Assembly: GCA_958296245.1 (NCBI GenBank)
Contig: OY282458.1
Location: 1,974,197-2,038,196 of the forward strand
DNA: 64,000 bases
Direction: 5' to 3'
Origin: an uncultured Dehalococcoidia bacterium
GTDB taxonomy: Bacteria; Chloroflexota; Dehalococcoidia; Lucifugimonadales; G958296245
Shown piece after piece: positions 53,991-61,957 of the stretch. Every line of letters starts with the position of its first letter. Within the stretch, counting starts at the first letter, position 1. Under the pieces are notes generated by a model that saw only the letters and a list, made by a program, of their open reading frames with translations, was not told the origin of the DNA and searched no databases. A program made the position numbers and the translations under genes.

Positions 53991-54024
53991 TTACTGCTCA
54001 AGGCGTATCTCCCCCTCCCAGAGG
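53991..54024 (-). promoter_or_regulatory. Representative cassette junction: ribosome site and TTG start inside the 3' end of a gene
   Basis: The last codons of the upstream module, reading W-E-G-E-I-R-L-E-Q-stop, are TGGGAGGGGGAGATACGCCT then TGAGCAGTAA. They contain GGGAGGGGGAG and, 7 nt later, a TTG followed by AGC AGT AAC that opens the conserved leader of the next gene. The same arrangement occurs with TTG at 19530, 21511, 38804, 41115, 49465, 51626, 54001, 58489 and 60870. Confidence 0.6.
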
Positions 54025-56111
54025 TGGTTGAAACCGCCTTCCACGGGGACGTACTGGCCGGTGCTGACGCGGGCAATAGCATACTCAGGGAGAGCAATCG
54101 CCGCCATGCATTTACCGTCGAATATCACGCCGCGCCCGTCGAAGCTAAAGTCGAGGTTGTCGAAGCCGTACTGCCTGCGATGGCCGGGCAGGTCGTTCAG
54201 GTCAACAGGGTCTAGGTGCAGAAAGAACCTCGCCTCTATATCGGCGGGGGCGCACGGCTCCTTGACGTAGGTCAGCGTGTTGTCGCTGAGATATACGTCA
54301 AAGGTGGAGCGAATCACCGGCTCGCTGTCTCTGATCAGTCTTGCCATATAATCGCCCACCGGCTCCGTTCCACCGGCTATCCGCAAGTCGTGTGCGGCGA
54401 AACTTGCCACGACCCAGTCATGGTCGAAGGAGTCGAAGGGCATCCACAGGCCGGGTCCGACCTTCACGGCGTACTGACCTCGGCGGAGGGCCTGGGCTTC
54501 GCTGGAGGCCGCAGCATGCACTGTAAAGTTGACGCCGCGCTCCATCAGGTATCCGGGCGGCGGCTGGCGATCGTGGGCGATTCCGCGCTGGTGGTTGGGT
54601 TTTGTGACAGGATTGCGCGCCACCGCCGCATCGGTCAAGCCGAAGATGTCGATGACTTTCAGATCCGGAAGATAATAGAACCTGCCGAGACCTCCGCCTG
54701 CTGTCAGCGCGTCATCGGGAATAACTCCCCGCTCCATATTCTCGTAGGGCTGCCACCAGCGCATCTGCTCGTTGGCGAACTCGCGGTGTTCCGCGAATGG
54801 TGAAGCGACATCCTGCTCAACAGACTGACGGCGCAGGTCGTTGGAGATGGCGGTCAACACAGGCATCCCCGGCGCTGCCAGCAGCCAGCCTGCATTGCCC
54901 TCGTCGATCTCTATGTGAAGTCTCAGGATGCGCTCGTCAACCTTGGCGCCCTCGAAGAATAGCGCTGCCTGTATGGCGCCGCAGTAGAAGATGACGGGGA
55001 TGAACAGGATGAGCGCGCAGGTCCTTGCTCCCGGCAGCCGGAGTCGGTGGGAGTGGGGTATGCGCCGCCAATCGAAGGCGGCGATCCGCGAGCCGATGCA
55101 GACGATCCCCTCGGCTGCCGGCAGCGCCAGCAGCGGCCAGTAGAAGTCCAGCGGGCGATATTCAAAGTGGTCGCCGCCAATCCGCATCACGTATGCCATG
55201 TGGACAGCGATTAGCAGCAGGACCAGAGCATAGATCCCGTCGCGGGTCTCTCGCCACCGATGCCGCAGCGCAACCCACGCCAGGGGAATCAGCAGGTACA
55301 GCCCCGTCTCCAGCGCCGCCGACCACAGGTAGCGAAAGCCCGACTCGTACCACGGGCGGACGTGCTTGGCGTAGTAGGTGTTGGGCAGCCACTCGCCGTA
55401 GTAGGCGAAGCGGAACAGGAAGTGGGCCGCCACTACGATGACGAAGGGCGCCGCCAAGTACGCCAGTCCGCGCCAGTCCACCCGCATCCCCTTGGCGTCG
55501 GCCATCCGCTGCGCCGCGAACCAGCCGAAGCAGCACACCGCAATCAGCGGCCCTTCCGGTCGGGTCAGGGCCGCACCGATCAGGCTGAACGACGCCGCCA
55601 GCAGGCCCGCTCGCCCATCTCGGTATAGGCTCAGGCAGACGACGGCCACTACGATGAAGAAGGTGAACTGCCGCGTTTCCAGCCCGCCGCCCGAGGTCCA
55701 CACGGCGAAAGTCGCGCTGCTGCACACCAACCCCAAGGCCATCCAGCCGACCAATCCTCTGTTTCGCAGCGAGGGCAGGCGTGCTATCCACCACAGCATC
55801 GCGCCGACGGTCCCGGCGGTGAAGGCCACCGACAGCCACGGCGCCGCGTCCTCCGGGGCAACGCCCAGCGCCCGCCAGATGGCGGCCAGCTCCAGCACCC
55901 ACAGGAAGTTGGAGTAGCCTTCCACCCGCTCGCCGGGGTTGAAGACCAGGCCGTGGCCCTCCAGCAGGTTGCGGACGTAGCGGAAGCTGATGAAGGCGTC
56001 GTCGGTCAGGAACCACGACACCGAGGCCAGCCAACCCAACAGCGCCAGCCAGGGCAGGCAGACCAGTATGAGAGCAATGGCCGGTCTTGCGTCTCGACCG
56101 ATCCTTGTCAT
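53991..56111 (-). CDS. GT-C membrane glycosyltransferase (AftB/ZomB-like loop) with KEPC module
   Basis: A 706-aa close paralogue of the 49455 gene with the same [21 protein letters not shown] signature; differences cluster in the external region and module. It starts at ATG 56111 after GAGAGGCACGG, 15 nt beyond the upstream stop, so it is the one large gene of the right-hand array without the shared leader. Its short unique N-terminus is TRIGRDARPAIALILVCLPW. With the 56127 gene it forms a two-gene unit that resembles the 51616-49455 unit. Confidence 0.85.
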   Translation of the reverse strand: MTRIGRDARPAIALILVCLPWLALLGWLASVSWFLTDDAFISFRYVRNLLEGHGLVFNPGERVEGYSNFLWVLELAAIWRALGVAPEDAAPWLSVAFTAGTVGAMLWWIARLPSLRNRGLVGWMALGLVCSSATFAVWTSGGGLETRQFTFFIVVAVVCLSLYRDGRAGLLAASFSLIGAALTRPEGPLIAVCCFGWFAAQRMADAKGMRVDWRGLAYLAAPFVIVVAAHFLFRFAYYGEWLPNTYYAKHVRPWYESGFRYLWSAALETGLYLLIPLAWVALRHRWRETRDGIYALVLLLIAVHMAYVMRIGGDHFEYRPLDFYWPLLALPAAEGIVCIGSRIAAFDWRRIPHSHRLRLPGARTCALILFIPVIFYCGAIQAALFFEGAKVDERILRLHIEIDEGNAGWLLAAPGMPVLTAISNDLRRQSVEQDVASPFAEHREFANEQMRWWQPYENMERGVIPDDALTAGGGLGRFYYLPDLKVIDIFGLTDAAVARNPVTKPNHQRGIAHDRQPPPGYLMERGVNFTVHAAASSEAQALRRGQYAVKVGPGLWMPFDSFDHDWVVASFAAHDLRIAGGTEPVGDYMARLIRDSEPVIRSTFDVYLSDNTLTYVKEPCAPADIEARFFLHLDPVDLNDLPGHRRQYGFDNLDFSFDGRGVIFDGKCMAAIALPEYAIARVSTGQYVPVEGGFNHLWEGEIRLEQ

Positions 56112-56126
56112 CCGTGCCTCTCACCC

Positions 56127-58442
56127 TTACTCAGCAAGCCGGAACTCCCCCTCCCAGAAGTGGCGGAAACCGCCTTCCACTGGCACGTACTGGCCGGTGC
56201 TGACACGGGCAATAGCATACTCAGGGAGATCCGCCGCCGCCATACATCTCCCGTCAAATATCAAGCCGCGCTGATCGAAGTGGAAGTCCAGGTTGTCGAA
56301 GCCGTGCCGCTTGCGATAGTCGGGCAGGTCGTTCACGTCAACAGGGTGCAGGTGGAGGAAGAACCACGCCTCCACGTCGGCGCGGGCGCACGGCTCCCTG
56401 ACGTAGGTCAGCGTGTTGTCGCTGAGATATACGTCGAAGGTGGAGCGGATCGCCGGCGGGCTCTCTCCGACCAGTCTTGCCAAGTAATCGCCGGCCTGCA
56501 TTGTTTCAACCCTAAAAGGCGGGAGCGCATTGTGGGGCAGCACAACGGCGTCCACACACAGCCCCGTCTTCGTTTGCGTCCAGGCTCTGACAGCCGGTTC
56601 ATCCGCCGCGCCAGTCCATGACCACACTGCCAGCTTGTCCGGCGCGCAATCTCTGGCGAACGCCTGCGCCATCCGTCCGTCCACTATCAGCCCTATGCCA
56701 TCCGACCGGTGGTCGAAGTGCGGCTCCATCCGCTGCCAGAACCAGTCGGAACGACTGGTCCCGCCCGATGACGTCTCCGGCGGCTCGGCGAGCCAGATCC
56801 TGAATTGGAGCTCACCATGGCGAGAGTGGTGATACGGCGGCCCTTCGAACAGCATCGCGTCCACGTCCTGAATGGCGGGCCAGACGTCGGCGAAGTGGGT
56901 AACCCCGTAACGCCGGTGGAACGTGGCGGTGTCGCTTCCTTCCCTTTGAGCGTAGTCGTAGGAGTTGACCAGACCGTCTAGGTTCACCACCGGAAAGCGC
57001 GAGAAGTACCCGATGACGCCAGCGGACCACGACCCTACCACGCTGCCATCGGGCAGCGCATGGTCCATAACCTGCACACCCATATGAGAGGTAACCTCCC
57101 ATTCGTGGCTGGTTGACTCGCTTGCCCGGTCAGCATACCGGAATGGCCCCATGAAGTCCGCATTCGCAAGCAGGAAGTACGCTCCGACAACCACGATGCC
57201 CACGCTCACAATGTTGGCTGTCCATGGCCACCTCGATCCGATGAAACGGCGGATGAAGTGGATAGCGATATAGCACCTTACGGGAATGATGAGCGCCATC
57301 ATCAGGTACGCCGGGACGAAATACCAGACATAGCCCCCATAGACAGGGTGTATGGTGAGGACGGTCTGCGCGAACTTGGCGAGGTGGCCAACCGCCAAGC
57401 CGAACACGCAGACCAGAAAGGCAAACAGCAGCCAGTCCTTCCGGTTCTTGGAACGGCGGGCGAGCCACCAGACCAGAACGACGTAGGCGCAGACCTCCAG
57501 CGCGGCCAGCAGCTCGTAGTCGAAGACCGGAATCTGCAAGACGTCCCGGAAGTTCTGAACGAAGCTGTACCCGCCTTCCTCTTCCCATAGCCACTGCGAC
57601 CCCATCTGCTTGAGCGCCCCGCTCACCGGCGTGACGCCCCCGAACACCAGCCCGTTGTATGCGAAGTACACCAGGATGCCGCCGACCGCGCCCAGCAGTG
57701 GCGCAACGGCGTCGAGCGCGATCATGGAACGGACCCGCTCTCGCCAGGACGCGCCGACCTCTCGCGGCGGCCGTGACCACTCGATGAGACCAAGCGCGGC
57801 AGTGACCGCCAGCGATATGGCGATGTACTCCAGGCGCACCCAGGGCAGGGCAAAGGCGACGGCGGCAAGCGGCCACTTCCACCGCGCCGGGTCCCGCGCG
57901 TAGAGCATCACGGCCAAGAAGAACAGCCCCAGCATGAACAGCGCGGACGCCGCTTCCAGTCCAAGAAATAAGCCGTGGTACTGGTAGAGCAGCGGCAGCA
58001 GGGCGAACAGCAGAATCCAGGGCAGGCGCGCCAGCCGGGCGGCCACGACGACCAGCGCCGCCCCGCCTGCGATGAGCATGATCTCGAACGCCTTGATGCC
58101 GAACAAGGCCGCTTCCTTGTCGAACACCCAGTAGAACGGCGTGATGAGCAGCAGCCAGAGGGGATGGTAGCCGTTCGTCCGGGTGATGCCGCCGTCGAAG
58201 GTGGAGAGGTTCCCCGAGGCCAGGTTATAAGCTATCTGGAAGTAATAGAAGGAGTCGTCGCCGTTGACGTCGCGGATGAGGTTGATAAGGTCGAAGCGGG
58301 CCAGCATGTACCAGGCGAACCCGGCGCCGTAGGCCAAGACGCCGGCGACGAATAGGGCGAACAGCCCGTTGCGCAACCGGGAGGAAGGAATTACCCCCTC
58401 CCTGTACTTATGTTCTGATAGCGCGCGGTCAGGGCGCGCCAC
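56127..58442 (-). CDS. GT-C membrane glycosyltransferase (LFALFV type) with KEPC module
   Basis: 771 aa read from the GTG at 58442 ([25 protein letters not shown]), which reads the leader DNA in a different frame from its relatives. From the leader TTG at 58489 translation would stop after 33 codons at GGG TAA, because the G tract is short and interrupted (GGGAGGGGG). Loop [30 protein letters not shown] and external [16 protein letters not shown] define the type. The KEPC module ends WEGEFRLAE. The GTG lacks a clear ribosome site. Confidence 0.78.
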   Translation of the reverse strand: MARPDRALSEHKYREGVIPSSRLRNGLFALFVAGVLAYGAGFAWYMLARFDLINLIRDVNGDDSFYYFQIAYNLASGNLSTFDGGITRTNGYHPLWLLLITPFYWVFDKEAALFGIKAFEIMLIAGGAALVVVAARLARLPWILLFALLPLLYQYHGLFLGLEAASALFMLGLFFLAVMLYARDPARWKWPLAAVAFALPWVRLEYIAISLAVTAALGLIEWSRPPREVGASWRERVRSMIALDAVAPLLGAVGGILVYFAYNGLVFGGVTPVSGALKQMGSQWLWEEEGGYSFVQNFRDVLQIPVFDYELLAALEVCAYVVLVWWLARRSKNRKDWLLFAFLVCVFGLAVGHLAKFAQTVLTIHPVYGGYVWYFVPAYLMMALIIPVRCYIAIHFIRRFIGSRWPWTANIVSVGIVVVGAYFLLANADFMGPFRYADRASESTSHEWEVTSHMGVQVMDHALPDGSVVGSWSAGVIGYFSRFPVVNLDGLVNSYDYAQREGSDTATFHRRYGVTHFADVWPAIQDVDAMLFEGPPYHHSRHGELQFRIWLAEPPETSSGGTSRSDWFWQRMEPHFDHRSDGIGLIVDGRMAQAFARDCAPDKLAVWSWTGAADEPAVRAWTQTKTGLCVDAVVLPHNALPPFRVETMQAGDYLARLVGESPPAIRSTFDVYLSDNTLTYVREPCARADVEAWFFLHLHPVDVNDLPDYRKRHGFDNLDFHFDQRGLIFDGRCMAAADLPEYAIARVSTGQYVPVEGGFRHFWEGEFRLAE

Positions 58443-58478
58443 AGATCGTTCAGCGTGAAGCCTCGCAGGCCGCGGCGG

Positions 58479-60761
58479 TTACTGCTCAAGCCGGAACTCT
58501 CCCTCCCAGAAGTGGTTGTAGCCGCCTTCCACAGGCACGTACTGGCCGGTAAAGATGCGGGCAATATCATACTCAGGGAGAGTCGCCGCCGCCATACATC
58601 TCCCATCGAATATCACGCCGCGCCCGTCGAAACCGAAGTCCAAGTTATCGAAGCCGTGCCGCTTGCGATAGTCGGGAAGGTCGTTCACGTCAACCGGGTA
58701 CAGGGCGAGGAAGAACAACGCCCCCGTGTCGGCGGGGGCGCAAGGCTCCTTCACGTAGATGAGCCTGTTCTCGATGAGATATACGTCGAACTCGGAGCGG
58801 ATTGCCGGCTCGCGGTCGCCGACCAGATCTGCCAAGTAATCGCCGGCCGTCATCGCATCCGCCCGCACCGGAGGGGAGGCGTCGCGGGGCAGCACGAGCG
58901 CGTCCACGCACAGCCCCGTCTTCGTTTGCGTCCAGGCTTTGGGGAACGGTTCAGCCGCGCCAGTCCATGACCACACTGCCAGCTCGTCCGGCGCGCAATC
59001 TCTGGCGAACGCCTGCGCCATCCGTCCGTCCACGACCACTCCGATGTCGCCCGATTGATAGTCGAAGTGCGGCTCCATCCGTTCCCAGAACCAGACGTCG
59101 GCGTCTCTCATTGGGGAGTAGGACCAGAGTTTGAACCGTAGTCTGCTGACATCAGGGTCGGGATGTGGTGCGCCCTCGAACATGACGTTGTCCAAGGCGA
59201 ATCCACGCTTTACATTCAAATCGCCTCCAGCGACGTTCGCGAACAAGGTAATCCCGTAATGCTGATAGAACGCGTACACGGCCTCGGTTATTTCCTTGCG
59301 GGCCTGCCAGTAAGGGTAGCGATTGCGGGCACGATAGTAATCCCAGGAATTGACCAGGCCGTCTAGGTTCACTACCGGAAAACGCGAGAAGTATCCGATG
59401 CTGCCGGCGTCCCACGACCCGACCACGCTGTCCTCGGGCAGCACACGGTCCATAACTCGAACGCCCATATGAGAATTAACCTCAAATTCGCGGCTGGTTG
59501 ACTCGCTTGCCGAGTCGGCATACCGGAACGGTCCTGTGAAGTCCGCCTTTGTAAGCAGAAAGGCTGCTCCGACAACGACGATGCCCACGCTCACAATGTT
59601 GGCTGCCAGGGGCGACCTCGGTCCGATGAAACGGCGGATGAAATGGATGGCTACGTAGCACCTTACGGGAATAAGAAGCGTCATCAGCAGATACGCCGGG
59701 ACGAAGTACCAAGCCTGTTTCCCCCAGGAGGGATGCACGGTGAGAACGGTCTGAGCGAACTTGGCGAGGTGGCCGGCCGCCAGGCCGAACACGCACACGA
59801 GGAAGGCCAACAGCAGCCAGTCTGTGCGGTCCCTGGAACGGCGGACGAACCACCAGACCAGAACGGCGTAAGCGCATATCTCCAGCGCGGCCAGCAGCTC
59901 GTAGTCGAACGCGGGGATCTGCAAGACGTCCCGGAAGTTCTGAACGAAGCTGTATCCGCCTTCGTTATCCCACCGGGCTTGCGACCACATCTGCTTGGTT
60001 GCGCCGCTCACCGGCATCACGCCTCCGAACACCAGCCCGTTGTATGCGAAGTACACCAGGATGCCTGCGCCGGCGGCGAGAAACGGGACGGCCGCCTTGA
60101 CGTAGAGCGCGGAACGAACCCGCTCTCCGAGCGGCGCGCCGGGCGCCCGCTCCCGCCTCGACCACTCGATGAGACCGAGCGCGGCAGTGACCGCCAGCGA
60201 TATGGCGATGTACTCCAGGCGCACCCAAGGCAGGGCAAAGGCGACCGCGGCCAGCGGCCACTTCCACCGCGCCGGGTCCCGCGCGTAGAGCATCACGGCC
60301 AAGAAGAACAGCCCCAGCATGAACAGCGCGGCGGCCGCTTCCAGTCCCAGGAATAGGTTGCGCTGCTGGTACAGCATCGGCAGCGCGGCGAACAGCAGAA
60401 TCCAGGGCAGCCGCGCCAGCCGGGCGGCCACGACGACCAGGGCAACCCCGCCGGCGATGAGCATGATCTCGAACGCCTTGATGCCGAACAAGGCCGCTTC
60501 CTTGTCGAACACCCAGTAGAAGGGCGTAATCAGCAGCAGCCAGAGGGGATGGTAACCGTTCGTCCGGGTGATGCCGCCGTCGAAGGTAGAGAAGTTCCCC
60601 GAGGCCAGGTTATATGCAATCTGGAAGTAATAGAAGGAGTCGTCGCGGTTTACGTCCCGGATGAGGTTGACAAAGTCGAAGCGGGCCAGCATGTACCAAG
60701 CAAACCCGGCGCCGTATGCCAGGACGCCGGCGACGAACAGAGCGAACAGCCCGTTGCGCAA
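58479..60761 (-). CDS. GT-C membrane glycosyltransferase (LFALFV type) with KEPC module, leader out of frame
   Basis: At least 760 aa from the TTG at 60761. The leader TTG at 60870 is one base out of frame because of a 9-G tract. Loop [36 protein letters not shown] and [18 protein letters not shown] define the type. The external region differs from its paralogues (WQARKEITEAVYAFYQHYGI). The module ends WEGEFRLEQ and supplies the next junction. It is the most upstream intact glycosyltransferase of the right-hand array. Confidence 0.8.
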   Translation of the reverse strand: MRNGLFALFVAGVLAYGAGFAWYMLARFDFVNLIRDVNRDDSFYYFQIAYNLASGNFSTFDGGITRTNGYHPLWLLLITPFYWVFDKEAALFGIKAFEIMLIAGGVALVVVAARLARLPWILLFAALPMLYQQRNLFLGLEAAAALFMLGLFFLAVMLYARDPARWKWPLAAVAFALPWVRLEYIAISLAVTAALGLIEWSRRERAPGAPLGERVRSALYVKAAVPFLAAGAGILVYFAYNGLVFGGVMPVSGATKQMWSQARWDNEGGYSFVQNFRDVLQIPAFDYELLAALEICAYAVLVWWFVRRSRDRTDWLLLAFLVCVFGLAAGHLAKFAQTVLTVHPSWGKQAWYFVPAYLLMTLLIPVRCYVAIHFIRRFIGPRSPLAANIVSVGIVVVGAAFLLTKADFTGPFRYADSASESTSREFEVNSHMGVRVMDRVLPEDSVVGSWDAGSIGYFSRFPVVNLDGLVNSWDYYRARNRYPYWQARKEITEAVYAFYQHYGITLFANVAGGDLNVKRGFALDNVMFEGAPHPDPDVSRLRFKLWSYSPMRDADVWFWERMEPHFDYQSGDIGVVVDGRMAQAFARDCAPDELAVWSWTGAAEPFPKAWTQTKTGLCVDALVLPRDASPPVRADAMTAGDYLADLVGDREPAIRSEFDVYLIENRLIYVKEPCAPADTGALFFLALYPVDVNDLPDYRKRHGFDNLDFGFDGRGVIFDGRCMAAATLPEYDIARIFTGQYVPVEGGYNHFWEGEFRLEQ

Positions 60762-60778
60762 CCGGGAGGAAGGAATTA

Positions 60779-60787
60779 CCCCCCCCC
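60779..60787 (-). repeat. Poly-G tract (9) in glycosyltransferase leader, out of frame
   Basis: Nine G following AC on the coding strand. Eight or eleven G would connect the leader TTG at 60870 with the protein. Confidence 0.85.
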
Positions 60788-60859
60788 GTACTTATGTTCT
60801 GATAGCGCGCGGTCAGGGCGCGCCAAAGATTCAGCGCGAATCCCCGCAGGCCGCGGCGG

Positions 60860-61041
60860 TTACTGTTCAAGCCGTATCTCTCCCTCCCAGAAGTGGTTGT
60901 AGCCGCCTTCCACAGGCACGTACTGGCCGGTGGTGAAGTGGGTAAATCTCATACTCAGGGAGAGCCGCCGCCAGGCATTCGCCGTTGAATATCACGCCGC
61001 GCCCGCGGCGAGTGCGATGAGCGCCGGAAATGCGGAGCGTC
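60860..61041 (-). pseudogene. Collapsed glycosyltransferase gene: leader-proximal scrap joined to KEPC module remnant
   Basis: The 3' part reads as the module end (ARGVIFNGEC) but is frameshifted near 60930-60950, where GTGGTGAAGTGGGTAAATC replaces the usual GTGCTGATGCGGGCAATATC. The 5' part (61012-61039) matches the DNA for RSAFPALIAL at the start of the 41105-43150 gene. So a gene of that type lost nearly everything between. It still supplies GAGAGATACGGCTTGAACAG as the junction for the downstream gene. Confidence 0.75.
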
Positions 61042-61078
61042 TTAGTTGCTGCCAAAGTTGGGGCGCTTGGGCCCGTTG

Positions 61079-61954
61079 TCACGGCGTGAGCCTTGGAAGC
61101 GCTCGATAATCGTAAATGGCGTCGTCCGGCTGCCCGGTTTTTCGCAAGTATATCCCCTCTCTCACTTGCCGGGATGAATTCTTGACTATGCAACGGCACG
61201 CAACGGCCGAAGCGTCCAATATCTTCAGGGATTCTTGAGAGAGGCGGGGCCTTTCCGCATCGTCGGCCAGGGGAACGAAGAACGCCTTGTTGACCGCCTC
61301 GTTCTCCTTGATTCGCTGCAATAGACGCCTGAAGCCAAGATGGCGCAGAGTAAAGCCGCACCAGTGCCCAAAGGTCGAGAGCCACAGAGACCTGGCGCGA
61401 ACCGCCTGGTTCACGGCTTGTCGTGGAGTACGGTCGAACTTCGGCGCTCCGCAGAGGGAAGGCAAGACGTCCATCACAGCGTCCGTATCCTGGGTAAGAG
61501 CGGAAAAAGAGAGCGTCAGGACATCGGCATTGGTCCGGAAAATATCTGCGAGGCGTTCGGGGGTCAATCTATCGCGTACAACCGCCGCCTCCAGCCGCCG
61601 CGCGCCCAGGAGCGCTGAAAGCTCTGCCCGGCTTCTGCGGAATTGCATCATCGAAATTGCGCGGTCCCGGTGGTCTCTGAGAAGCACCACCAGCAATACC
61701 CTGAAACCCTCTTCCCCCAGATCATCGACGCTGCGGGACAGCTTGGCGTCGGCATAGGCCAAATTGGCCACGTCGCACAGGAGTTGACCCCGCCCATCCA
61801 GCCGTCTCCGGGCCCGTCTGAACGCCCTTGGAGAGCGGTAGTAGTACCGCTCCTTGATTTCGGGGAAGACGAAGTTGGGATGGCCTCTCAAGAGCCGGTA
61901 CAGGAATTCGCTCCCCGACCGCCCAGGCCCCACCACCAGCAGATAATCGTACAC
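61079..61954 (-). CDS. Sulfotransferase family protein
   Basis: A 291-aa protein. The 5'-phosphosulfate loop is at the N-terminus (LLVVGPGRSGSEFLYRLLRG) and the 3'-phosphate site is LLRDHRDRAISMMQFRRSR (Arg and Ser). It should transfer sulfate from PAPS to a carbohydrate or lipid, consistent with surface glycan modification. The GTG at 61954 starts 3 nt after the stop of the O-antigen ligase gene, so the two are co-translated. No frame damage is seen. Confidence 0.85.
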   Translation of the reverse strand: MYDYLLVVGPGRSGSEFLYRLLRGHPNFVFPEIKERYYYRSPRAFRRARRRLDGRGQLLCDVANLAYADAKLSRSVDDLGEEGFRVLLVVLLRDHRDRAISMMQFRRSRAELSALLGARRLEAAVVRDRLTPERLADIFRTNADVLTLSFSALTQDTDAVMDVLPSLCGAPKFDRTPRQAVNQAVRARSLWLSTFGHWCGFTLRHLGFRRLLQRIKENEAVNKAFFVPLADDAERPRLSQESLKILDASAVACRCIVKNSSRQVREGIYLRKTGQPDDAIYDYRALPRLTP

Positions 61955-61957
61955 GTT

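Noticed and set aside
38794-61041. Integron-like cassette array
   Set aside because: No integrase or attC-like sites; the repeated elements are coding modules and leaders, so homologous recombination is a simpler explanation.
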